Below, one piece after another: positions 1 through 6,813 of a stretch of 7,552 bases of DNA. The notes beneath the pieces are model-generated. The model was not told the DNA's origin. It made no database searches and was given only the letters and a program-made list of their open reading frames with translations. A program made the position numbers and the translations under genes. This DNA is from Deltaproteobacteria bacterium (lineage in GTDB: Bacteria > Bdellovibrionota > FAC87 > UBA2466): positions 1 to 7,552 of the forward strand of contig JABMMY010000213.1 of the NCBI GenBank assembly GCA_013205415.1, in the 5' to 3' direction. Position 1 is the stretch's first letter, and every line of letters starts with the position of its first letter.

Positions 1-7
1 ACTTTAA
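1..7 (+). CDS. 3' end of an upstream gene, probably murE (partial)
   Basis: A TAA at 5-7 shares its last base with the ATG of murF (TAATG), the arrangement typical of translationally coupled genes in one operon. Only one codon, CTT, precedes the stop, so the product cannot be read. murE usually precedes murF in dcw clusters, so murE is the inferred identity from gene order alone. The murF frame is also open to the window edge, so the stop could instead be chance. Confidence 0.3.
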
Positions 8-1422
8 TGTTTTCTTCGATTACCTTTAAAAAAATTGCAGAGTGGACCCGTGGGGATTTGATCTCCGAGGGAAATACAGAGATAAAAGTTACCAGTATTT
101 CTACAGATACCCGAACCCTAAAGCCTGGAGATATTTACCTGGCCCTAAGAGGGGAGCATTTTGATGGTAATGCTTTTATTCCACAGGCCATTAAGGCTGG
201 TGCTACAGGGGTGATATGCGAGTCATCCTCGATCCTAGGAATTCCTACAATAAAAGTTAAAGATTCACTACGGGCCTTAATTACTATCGGTGAAAACTTA
301 AGATCGATGTTTCAAGGGCGAGTGTTTGCTATTACGGGGAGTGCTGGAAAATCTTCAACTAAAGATATGTTGAATGTTCTTTTGGGCGACCTCACGGTGA
401 GTTCGCCCGCAAGTTTTAATAATTTGATGGGAGTGTCTCGAACCCTTTGTTTGGTTAATGAACAAACTAAAAATTTAGTTCTTGAAATGGGAATGAACGA
501 TTTTGGTGAAATTGCAGAGCTTTGCCAACGGTTCCGACCGCACTATGGTCTGATTACTAATATCGGCGATGCGCATATTGGAAAATTGGGGGGTCATGAG
601 GGAATCTATCGAGCCAAAAAAGAGATGTTTGATTTTTTTGCAAAAGATTCTCAAACTCAGGGATTGGCCTTAAACGCAGATGATCCTTGGGTGATGGAGG
701 CCTACAAAAGTAATTTTCAGCCATCTTTAGATCGGGATTTTATCATTCAGAGCTATTCGACTAAAGAGCCCACCGCCGATGTGTTTTTGGAAAATAGTTC
801 TATGGATCCGGAGACAGGATTTTTAAAACTTGAAATTAAAATAAAGGGAGAACAGATCGCAATCTCTCTTCCTATTTTTGGGGAACACCATGCTCAAAAT
901 ATTATTGCTGCCATGGCGATGGCCCAATTAGCGGGAGTGTCGGTATCCGAAATGAAGAGTCGGCTATCTAACATTCGCCCAGCGTCTCATCGAGGTGAGA
1001 TTATTTTATTGTCTCAGAATAAAATTGTGATCGATGAAAGCTATAATTCAAATCCTAAGGCATTAATCTCTGCGCTTAGTTCTCTCAAGAAGATGGCTCC
1101 TTTAAAAAGAAAGGTGTTGGTCCTAGGTGAGATGAGAGAGTTGGGCGCTTTTTCAGCGGCTCTTCATGAGGAGATAGCGGCCTTTTTAGTAGATTGGGTG
1201 AGGGAAAAAAATCCTTCGCTTTTAGTCATGACGGTTCAAGGTGACGCAGAAAAAATTTCAGAAAAATTAAGAACGCAATGTCCGGAAGTTTCAGTAGTTC
1301 ATGTCCCCTCGGTGGAGGTGGCAAGGGAGAGGCTAATTTCATTATTAGCCCCTGAAGATATCGTATTTATCAAAGGGTCTAGGGGTATTAAACTGGACCT
1401 TCTTCTCAATTCATTGAAATAG
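7..1422 (+). CDS. murF: UDP-N-acetylmuramoyl-tripeptide--D-alanyl-D-alanine ligase (MurF)
   Basis: Cytoplasmic ATP-dependent ligase that joins D-Ala-D-Ala to UDP-MurNAc-tripeptide, the last cytoplasmic step in making the pentapeptide precursor. The 471-residue product has the three Mur ligase domains in order. The N-terminal UDP-substrate domain carries STDTR (32-36) and FDG (52-54). The central ATPase domain carries the P-loop TGSAGKSSTK (110-119), FNN (137-139), EMGMND (160-165), TNIGDAH (184-190), a likely carbamylated lysine in AKKE (203-206) and LNADDP (222-227). The HHAQN segment (294-298) and the C-terminal domain follow, with DESYNSNP (343-350), LGEMRELG (373-380) and KGSRG (456-460). 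Length fits the family. The P-loop has Ser where Thr is commoner, which still fits GxxGK[ST]. The ATG overlaps an upstream stop; the ribosome site lies outside the window, and the frame is open to the edge, so the start is likely but not proven. mraY and murD follow on the same strand. Confidence 0.97.
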   Translation: MFSSITFKKIAEWTRGDLISEGNTEIKVTSISTDTRTLKPGDIYLALRGEHFDGNAFIPQAIKAGATGVICESSSILGIPTIKVKDSLRALITIGENLRSMFQGRVFAITGSAGKSSTKDMLNVLLGDLTVSSPASFNNLMGVSRTLCLVNEQTKNLVLEMGMNDFGEIAELCQRFRPHYGLITNIGDAHIGKLGGHEGIYRAKKEMFDFFAKDSQTQGLALNADDPWVMEAYKSNFQPSLDRDFIIQSYSTKEPTADVFLENSSMDPETGFLKLEIKIKGEQIAISLPIFGEHHAQNIIAAMAMAQLAGVSVSEMKSRLSNIRPASHRGEIILLSQNKIVIDESYNSNPKALISALSSLKKMAPLKRKVLVLGEMRELGAFSAALHEEIAAFLVDWVREKNPSLLVMTVQGDAEKISEKLRTQCPEVSVVHVPSVEVARERLISLLAPEDIVFIKGSRGIKLDLLLNSLK

Positions 1423-1469
1423 CCCCCCTTCTCCATCTTGCTAAATTCAGAAATTTACGCATGGCATCG

Positions 1470-1492
1470 CTAAAATAGCCTGGTATTTTTAG
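1470..1492. repeat. AT-rich imperfect inverted repeat between murF and mraY
   Basis: CTAAAATA (1470-1477) and TATTTTTAG (1484-1492) are complementary except for one bulged T, around the loop GCCTGG. It lies in the 156-base gap between the murF stop and the chosen mraY start. The stem is almost all A-T pairs and no T-run follows it, so it is a poor terminator. It could be a protein-binding site, a weak RNA hairpin or chance in AT-rich sequence. I found no convincing sigma-70 promoter in this gap. Confidence 0.35.
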
Positions 1493-1567
1493 TTAAATAA
1501 TGCAATATATTCATGAATTTATCAGTTTTAGCTTGCTCGTTCAGGCGTATTTTTATAAACCAAGCCC

Positions 1568-1577
1568 GGGAGAAGAG
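1568..1577 (+). promoter_or_regulatory. Ribosome binding site that decides the mraY start
   Basis: The purine-rich stretch GGGAGAAGAG contains GGAG at 1569-1572, six bases before the TTG at 1579. The alternative ATG at 1513 has only AT-rich sequence before it with no Shine-Dalgarno match. This supports TTG as the true start. Confidence 0.75.
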
Positions 1578-1578
1578 T

Positions 1579-2655
1579 TTGTTATATCAATTGTTATATC
1601 CAATGCATGGGTCTTTCCATGCACTTCATGTATTTAAATACATTACCTTTAGAGCTCTAGGTGCCGGCTTAACTGCGTTCATTTTAAGTTTGGTTTTAGG
1701 CCCCCATTTTATAAAGATTCTCACTCGAAAGCAATATCAGCAGACCATTCGCACAGACGGCCCTCAATCTCATTTGAAAAAAACTGGAACTCCCACGATG
1801 GGTGGAATTCTTATTTTGTTAAGTGTCACAGTTTCTACTTTGTTGTGGGCAGATCTCACCAACAAATATATTTGGCTGGTTTTGGGCGTTATGCTGTCCT
1901 TTGGATTTATCGGTTGGTTAGATGATTATAAAAAAATTACAGAAAAAAATTCTAAGGGATTATCTGAACGGGTAAAGATGTTTCTTCAAACTTTATTTAC
2001 CGTTATTACTATTTATATTCTTTTTGTAGTTCTTAAAGTGGATACCAATCTTAATGTTCCCTTTTTTAGAACGGTCACTCCCCAGATCTCCTGGATTTAT
2101 TTTGCCTTTGCTTGGTTGGTAATTGTCGGCTCTTCTAATGCGGTAAATTTAACCGATGGCCTAGATGGATTAGCGATTGGTCCTATTATTACTACGGCAC
2201 TTACTTTCGGAATTTTGTCCTATTTAGCAGGTCATGTGAAGTTAGCAGAATATCTTTATATTCCATTTGTAAAAGAGGCAGGTGAAATTTCTATTCTCTG
2301 TGCCGCTATTGTTTGTAGTGGAATGGGTTTTCTTTGGTTTAATACCTACCCCGCCCAGGTGTTTATGGGCGATGTGGGCTCTTTAGCTTTAGGCGCCGCC
2401 CTAGGAACTATTTCAGTGATTACTAAAAACGAATTTGTGTTGGCGATAGTGGGTGGAATCTTTGTGGTGGAGGCAATCTCTGTGATTACCCAAAGAATAT
2501 CATTCAAAACCACTCGTAAAAGAGTGTTTAGAATGGCTCCCATTCATCACCATTTTGAGTTGTCAGGATGGGCAGAGCCTCAAATTACAGTGAGGTTTTG
2601 GATTATTTCGTTAGTTCTAGCGATGCTAGGGTTAGCCACATTAAAGTTAAGATAG
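1579..2655 (+). CDS. mraY: Phospho-N-acetylmuramoyl-pentapeptide-transferase (MraY)
   Basis: Integral inner-membrane enzyme that transfers phospho-MurNAc-pentapeptide from UDP to undecaprenyl phosphate, forming lipid I. I start it at TTG 1579: it has a good ribosome site, gives 358 residues (E. coli MraY has 360) and begins MLYQLLYPMH, like known MraY N-termini. An in-frame ATG at 1513 would add 22 residues that do not look like MraY. In this numbering the family marks are RTDGP (58-62), GTPTMGG (70-76), the catalytic Asp pair WLDD (113-116, matching E. coli D115/D116), NAVNLTDGLDGLA (187-199), FMGDVGS (262-268) and APIHHHFELSGW (320-331) with the HHH motif. Many hydrophobic membrane segments lie between the motifs. 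It sits 156 bases after murF and 13 bases before murD, so it is probably co-transcribed with murD. Identity is near certain; the start is likely. Confidence 0.97.
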   Translation: MLYQLLYPMHGSFHALHVFKYITFRALGAGLTAFILSLVLGPHFIKILTRKQYQQTIRTDGPQSHLKKTGTPTMGGILILLSVTVSTLLWADLTNKYIWLVLGVMLSFGFIGWLDDYKKITEKNSKGLSERVKMFLQTLFTVITIYILFVVLKVDTNLNVPFFRTVTPQISWIYFAFAWLVIVGSSNAVNLTDGLDGLAIGPIITTALTFGILSYLAGHVKLAEYLYIPFVKEAGEISILCAAIVCSGMGFLWFNTYPAQVFMGDVGSLALGAALGTISVITKNEFVLAIVGGIFVVEAISVITQRISFKTTRKRVFRMAPIHHHFELSGWAEPQITVRFWIISLVLAMLGLATLKLR

Positions 2656-2668
2656 AGAGAGGGTATAA

Positions 2669-4048
2669 ATGGAGAAGTTAAAAAAGGGAATGCGGGCTTT
2701 AGTAGTAGGCCTTGGAAAAAGTGGTGTTTCAGCGACAAAGTTACTTGTCAAAAAAGGGCTTAAAGTTACTGTGACCGATGAACTTAATAAAAGTGACCTA
2801 AAGGATGCTTTAGATGCTTTAGAAGGTTTAGATTACACTGCCGAGCTAGGTAAGCATGTTTTAAAAACATTCACAGAGCAAGATGTGATCATCGTTAGCC
2901 CTGGAGTTCGTTTAGACATCAAGCCTTTAGAACAGGCTAGAAAAAGTAATATTCCCGTTATTAGTGAAATAGAATTAGCGGTACAATTTATCTCCGAACC
3001 CATTATTGCGATAACCGGCACCAATGGAAAAACGACGACCGCTCACTTGATTACCGAAATGATTCAAGCGGGTGGAAAAACAGCTTTTCTAGGTGGCAAC
3101 GTAGGAGTTCCTCTTTGTGACTATTCTGCGCGCCGAGAGAAATGTGATTTTGTGGTCGTTGAAGTGAGCAGTTTTCAATTAGAGACCTGTTTTGATCTTA
3201 AGCCACATGTGGCGGTATTCTTAAACGTGGCTCCCGATCATTTGGATAGGTATTCCAACTTTGATGACTATGTAAAAGCTAAATTACGTTTAAAAAACAA
3301 TTTAACCGAAGAGGACTTTGTCATTACCAACTTAAGAGATTCTAAGTTAATGGCTCAGTTATCTGGAACTGTGGCCAAGCAATTACATTTTACCACCGAT
3401 GTTTTTGCCAAGATTCCTGTTCATTATGCTGAGAAGTTTCAAGGGGCTAATCTAGAAACCGGCAAACTTTCCTTAAAAGTGGAACGATGGAAAGAGCACA
3501 TGTTTCCGCTTCAAGGGGCTTTGTTACGTGGATTGCACAACCGTGAAAACATGATGGCGGCTATGTTAGCTGCAAAGGTGGTTGGCATTTCTAATGAAGC
3601 TATTCAGAAGGTGTTATTGAGCTTTAAATCACTTCCGCATCGAATGGAATTTGTGGCAAGAAAGAATCAGGTCTCTTTCTTTAATGATTCCAAGGGAACT
3701 AATGTTCATTCTTTGATGCGAGCGTTAGAAAGTTTCAAAGAACCGTTAATCTTAATTGCAGGGGGACGCGATAAAGGTGAAGCCTACGAAACCCTAGTTC
3801 CTTATATTAAAAAACATGTAAAAAGCTTAATTCTTGTCGGCGAAGCTAAGGAAAAGCTAAATCGTGCTGTAGGCGATTTTAGCGAAACTTTCTTAGTGGG
3901 AACTTTTGAAGAGGCTGTTTATGTAGCCTATCAAAAATCAAGATCGGGTGATGTCGTTCTTTTGTCTCCTGGTTGTGCCAGTCAAGACATGTTTAAAAAC
4001 TATGAAGAACGTGGAAATTATTTCAAGAAAATAGTTTCTACTTTTTAA
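2669..4048 (+). CDS. murD: UDP-N-acetylmuramoylalanine--D-glutamate ligase (MurD)
   Basis: Cytoplasmic ATP-dependent ligase that adds D-glutamate to UDP-MurNAc-L-Ala. The 459-residue product begins with a Rossmann-like domain (GLGKSG, 14-19; SPG, 77-79). The central ATPase domain holds the P-loop TGTNGKTT (116-123), GGNVG (142-146), EVSSFQLE (165-172), NVAPDHLDRY (186-195) and the probable carbamylated lysine K205 in YVKAK. The C-terminal domain holds LHNREN (289-294), LPHRMEF (322-328), NDSKGTN (339-345), GGRDKG (365-370) and SPGCASQDMFKNYEERG (433-449). NDSKGTN has Gly where E. coli has Ala, and SQDMF differs slightly from the commoner SFDMF; all key residues are present. The purine run GAGAGAGGG (2655-2663), whose first base is the last base of the mraY stop, ends five bases before the ATG, so ribosome binding there is well supported. 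A strong terminator follows, and ftsW is not downstream. Confidence 0.98.
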   Translation: MEKLKKGMRALVVGLGKSGVSATKLLVKKGLKVTVTDELNKSDLKDALDALEGLDYTAELGKHVLKTFTEQDVIIVSPGVRLDIKPLEQARKSNIPVISEIELAVQFISEPIIAITGTNGKTTTAHLITEMIQAGGKTAFLGGNVGVPLCDYSARREKCDFVVVEVSSFQLETCFDLKPHVAVFLNVAPDHLDRYSNFDDYVKAKLRLKNNLTEEDFVITNLRDSKLMAQLSGTVAKQLHFTTDVFAKIPVHYAEKFQGANLETGKLSLKVERWKEHMFPLQGALLRGLHNRENMMAAMLAAKVVGISNEAIQKVLLSFKSLPHRMEFVARKNQVSFFNDSKGTNVHSLMRALESFKEPLILIAGGRDKGEAYETLVPYIKKHVKSLILVGEAKEKLNRAVGDFSETFLVGTFEEAVYVAYQKSRSGDVVLLSPGCASQDMFKNYEERGNYFKKIVSTF

Positions 4049-4063
4049 GGTTATATTTATTTT

Positions 4064-4100
4064 AAAAAAGGGCACTGCAAAACGCAGTTGCCCTTTTTTT
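4064..4100. terminator. Bidirectional rho-independent terminator between murD and the acyl-CoA synthetase gene
   Basis: GGGCACTGC (4070-4078) pairs with GCAGTTGCCC (4084-4093) with a single bulged T, around the loop AAAAC. Six A's precede the stem and seven T's follow it, so the hairpin has a U-run when read from either strand. It lies 15 bases after the murD stop and about 30 bases beyond the stop of the convergent minus-strand gene, so it can end both transcripts. Confidence 0.93.
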
Positions 4101-4129
4101 ATGTCGTCTATTAGCGGCCGGTATTATTT

Positions 4130-5929
4130 TTAATAAAGTGACTGTATGTAGTCCTTATATCGTTCCGTACAGACCTTTCTTTTTAGTTTCATAGAGGGGG
4201 TTAATTCGCCCGCTTCAATAGTAAAGTCTCTGGGAAGAATTCTGAATTTTTTGATAGTTTCATAGTTAGCTAATTGCGTATTCACCGTTTCAATTTCCTT
4301 TTCCAGGAGAGTCTGTAACTGTGGATTTTTGGTGAGGGCCTCAAAACTATCATAGGCAATCGATTCAGTCGTTCCCCATTTTTTAATTTCGGCTTCATTC
4401 AAAGTGAGCAGTGCCACGACATATTTTTCTCGGTCTCCATGCACCATCGCTTGGCTGATAAAACGACTCCCTTTAAGTAGATTTTCTAGTTTTTGGGGGG
4501 CAATATATTTACCTCCCGATGTTTTGATGAGCTCTTTTTTTCTGTCGGTAATTTTTAAAAATCCTCTTTGTGTCATCTCGCCGATATCCCCAGTGCAAAA
4601 CCAACCATCATCTGTGAAGACCTCAGCGGTGGCACTCTGGTTTTTATAGTATTCACGAAATACCATGTCGCCTCGAGTTTGTATTTCTCCATCCGGAGCA
4701 AACCTAAACTCAATATTTCCCATCGATTTGCCAACTGTGCCAAAACTAAAATCATCGGGTCGATTAACTGCAATTGCCGCGGTAGTTTCCGTGAGACCAT
4801 AGCCTTCAATAATTTTAATTCCTGCCGCATGATAGAACTCACACAGAGTGGCAGAAAGAGGGGCTCCTCCCGAGACGGTAATTCTAATATTTCCGCCAAA
4901 TTTTTCTCGGATTTTAGAAAACACTAGCTGATCTGCAATTTTGTATTTTAAGGCCAACGGAATCGGAATGGACTGCAGTTCAGAATTGAGTCGAGCAACT
5001 TTGCGACCTATTTCAACAGCCCAATTAAAGATCGATTGATTAAATGTAGGTTTTGCCGCTACCTCAGATTGTATTTTTGCAAATATTTTTTCGTAAATTC
5101 TGGGAACACTTACCAGAACTGTAGGTTTAATTTCCATGAGATTTTGCGGAAGGGTATTGATGTTTTCTGCAAAGGCTAAATTTGTTCCGGCCATTAAGGG
5201 TATTAGACTTTCAACTCTTCCTAGAATATGGGCGAAGGGCAAAAAGGCTAAGGTGGTATCCTCAGCAGAGAATGAAAAATTTTGAATAATCGCTCTTAAT
5301 TCACCCAAGAAATTATAGTGAGATAGTACCACTCCTTTGGGTTGACCCGTAGTTCCGGAGGTGTAAACAATCGACGCAATATTATCGGGAAGTATGCTCT
5401 CTGCATTTTTTTTAAATTCAGCTTCTATGGTTTTGCTTTTACTGGGGACTGCAAATTCTGAAAATAGGATAGGGGCGGTTCCATTAATCTTACTCACAGG
5501 GTCACTGAAACTCACGACAGTAATACTGCGTTTAAGAAGAGAAAATGCAGTTTCTAATTTTTTAATCATCGCTTCATCTTCTGCGAAAACTAATTTCGAT
5601 TCACTATGGTCAATTAAGTAGGCCACATCCTCTGCGGTATTAGATTGATAAATCGGAATAGTAATCACCCCAGTGCATAGATTGGTTAAGTCGGCTATTA
5701 ACCATTCAGGGCGTGTGTTACTTAAAATTGCCACTCGGTCTCCGGCTTGAATTCCAAGTTTCTTATAGGAGTGATAGATACCTAAAATTTGAGAGTGAAC
5801 CGTTTCCCACGTTACCGGTTTATAGCTGCCATCTATTTTGGCCGAATAGGCGGTGTTTTTTGGGGTGAGTCGAATTCTCTTAAAGTAGATTTCGGAAATA
5901 GTTTTACCGTCGACAGTTGCTGAGGTCAT
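4130..5929 (-). CDS. Long-chain acyl-CoA synthetase (AMP-forming, FadD15/FAA1-type)
   Basis: Predicted to activate long-chain fatty acids to acyl-CoA through an acyl-adenylate, for beta-oxidation or lipid remodelling. The 599-residue product is a full-length ANL-superfamily adenylating enzyme. It has the phosphate-binding loop YTSGTTGQPKGV (189-200), LPFAHILGR (230-238, typical of long-chain synthetases), VPRIYEK (275-281), the GYGLTET motif (376-382), GWFCTGDIG (442-450), the hinge region DRKKELIKTSGGKY (462-475) and the C-terminal catalytic lysine K581 in ELTPSMKLKRK. No signal peptide or obvious membrane segment is seen, so it is cytosolic or peripheral. AAGGAG lies five bases before the ATG. 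It is convergent with murD and divergent from the tadB-like gene. Substrate chain length cannot be read from sequence, so the symbol fadD is not assigned. Confidence 0.93.
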   Translation of the reverse strand: MTSATVDGKTISEIYFKRIRLTPKNTAYSAKIDGSYKPVTWETVHSQILGIYHSYKKLGIQAGDRVAILSNTRPEWLIADLTNLCTGVITIPIYQSNTAEDVAYLIDHSESKLVFAEDEAMIKKLETAFSLLKRSITVVSFSDPVSKINGTAPILFSEFAVPSKSKTIEAEFKKNAESILPDNIASIVYTSGTTGQPKGVVLSHYNFLGELRAIIQNFSFSAEDTTLAFLPFAHILGRVESLIPLMAGTNLAFAENINTLPQNLMEIKPTVLVSVPRIYEKIFAKIQSEVAAKPTFNQSIFNWAVEIGRKVARLNSELQSIPIPLALKYKIADQLVFSKIREKFGGNIRITVSGGAPLSATLCEFYHAAGIKIIEGYGLTETTAAIAVNRPDDFSFGTVGKSMGNIEFRFAPDGEIQTRGDMVFREYYKNQSATAEVFTDDGWFCTGDIGEMTQRGFLKITDRKKELIKTSGGKYIAPQKLENLLKGSRFISQAMVHGDREKYVVALLTLNEAEIKKWGTTESIAYDSFEALTKNPQLQTLLEKEIETVNTQLANYETIKKFRILPRDFTIEAGELTPSMKLKRKVCTERYKDYIQSLY

Positions 5930-5934
5930 AGGTG

Positions 5935-5940
5935 CTCCTT
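5935..5940 (-). promoter_or_regulatory. Ribosome binding site of the acyl-CoA synthetase gene
   Basis: On the minus strand this reads AAGGAG, a full Shine-Dalgarno core, five bases before the ATG at 5929. It fixes that start well. The bases are shared with the start region of the divergent tadB-like gene. Confidence 0.85.
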
Positions 5941-5941
5941 C

Positions 5942-5948
5942 AAGAGGT
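5942..5948 (+). promoter_or_regulatory. Ribosome binding site supporting a TTG start for the tadB-like gene
   Basis: AAGAGGT contains GAGG (5944-5947), eight bases before the TTG at 5956. A competing GTG at 5932 also has a GAGG eight-mer region before it (5922-5925, six bases away), but that lies inside the N-terminal codons of the divergent gene. The TTG choice is preferred, not certain. Confidence 0.5.
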
Positions 5949-5955
5949 ATCTATA

Positions 5956-6813
5956 TTGCAGAAAATGGGTGTAATGACAGTTCTATTTTACCCTTGTTTT
6001 GTCTTTTTAGTGGTACTCATTATCTCTTTTTGTGCTTTAAAGGCACTGGGAAGTTTCTCCCATTATATTGCGTGGCGAGAATTTCAGGCGGCTCAAGGCT
6101 GGCTAGGTGGGCCATCTGTCCTTAGATTCTGGTTTAACGGACTTTGGCTACTTACGTTACTCATAGGTTTTTGCGTGTCCTGGATCTGGACTGGAAAACT
6201 GAGTTTTGGAATCCTTTCTATCCTCTTAGTCCCCCTGGTTTTTAGATATTTTGTGAGGTATCAAGAGCATCGATGGCGACGGTCAATAGAAACAAGTTCA
6301 CTTTCCTTTTTTAATGCGCTCTTAGGATTAATTCAATCGGGACGGGGATTGTCCTCTGCCCTATTTGATCTGGCGCAATCGCAATCTACCCCTTTTGGTA
6401 AAAAACTTAAGAAACATCTGCATAATTATGAAGAGGGCAGAGGTCTCATTTTAATTTTATCCCAATTTAGAAATAAGATGGGTCTTCCTACATTAGAAAA
6501 CTATCTATCGACGATAGAGATGGCCTATAGCCAGGGGCTTGAGATCGCTCCATTGTTAGAGAAAATGATTCCTACTTTAGAAATGGAACAACATTACAAA
6601 ATAAAAACCGAAGAGCTTCGGCATCAAATGGCTATTCAGGCTATTTTAGCCTTTGTAATGCCCTGGTTTTTAGGCGGTGTTCTTTTTCTTTTTAATCGAG
6701 AACTTTTTCAATCGGTAACTAACAAAGGTGGAACACAAATGATTGGAGCTATGGCTTTAATGATTGAAGGGGTGGGAATATGGGTGCTATGGCAAATCAC
6801 AAAATTTTCTTAA
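5956..6813 (+). CDS. TadB-like inner-membrane protein (T2SSF/GspF domain)
   Basis: Predicted inner-membrane platform protein of the type II secretion/type IV pilus family, closest in layout to TadB of Tad (Flp pilus) systems, where TadB and TadC work with the ATPase TadA. From TTG 5956 it has 285 residues. There is one membrane segment at about 7-31, a hydrophobic pair at about 58-100, and a cytoplasmic helical T2SSF domain at about 112-227 with the GLIQSGRGLSSAL stretch (124-136) and AYSQGLEIAPLLEKM. Two more membrane segments follow (about 228-247 and 260-281). Alternative starts are GTG 5932 (293 residues) and ATG 5965. It overlaps the next gene by 34 bases, so the two are surely co-translated or coupled. 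No TadA/CpaF, secretin or pilin gene is beside it. Its promoter would have to lie inside the divergent acyl-CoA synthetase gene. Family call is good; the specific TadB role is inferred. Confidence 0.75.
   Translation: MQKMGVMTVLFYPCFVFLVVLIISFCALKALGSFSHYIAWREFQAAQGWLGGPSVLRFWFNGLWLLTLLIGFCVSWIWTGKLSFGILSILLVPLVFRYFVRYQEHRWRRSIETSSLSFFNALLGLIQSGRGLSSALFDLAQSQSTPFGKKLKKHLHNYEEGRGLILILSQFRNKMGLPTLENYLSTIEMAYSQGLEIAPLLEKMIPTLEMEQHYKIKTEELRHQMAIQAILAFVMPWFLGGVLFLFNRELFQSVTNKGGTQMIGAMALMIEGVGIWVLWQITKFS

Noticed and set aside
1533..1559. TTGCTC and TATAAA as an internal mraY promoter
   Set aside because: The spacer is only 15 bases, and the start point would fall almost on the ribosome site; the match is too weak to list.
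1513..1578. A separate leader peptide or N-terminal extension upstream of mraY
   Set aside because: There is no ribosome site before ATG 1513, and the frame runs on into mraY without a stop, so it is only an open stretch ahead of the TTG start.
2346..2543. Minus-strand reading frame of 65 codons inside mraY
   Set aside because: It lies wholly opposite conserved mraY codons, has no recognisable motif and is best explained as a shadow frame.
2833..3024. Minus-strand reading frame of 63 codons inside murD
   Set aside because: It lies opposite the conserved murD N-terminal and P-loop region and has no family features.
4573..4899. Minus-strand frame of 108 codons in another frame of the acyl-CoA synthetase gene
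   Set aside because: It overlaps the GYGLTET region of the real gene on the same strand and shows no motif.
4404..4927. Two plus-strand frames (81 and 119 codons) opposite the acyl-CoA synthetase gene
   Set aside because: They overlap each other and conserved synthetase motifs on the other strand, and no protein family is recognisable.
5394..5621. Plus-strand frame of 75 codons opposite the acyl-CoA synthetase gene
   Set aside because: Shadow frame; hydrophobic stretches arise from the complement of the real codons.
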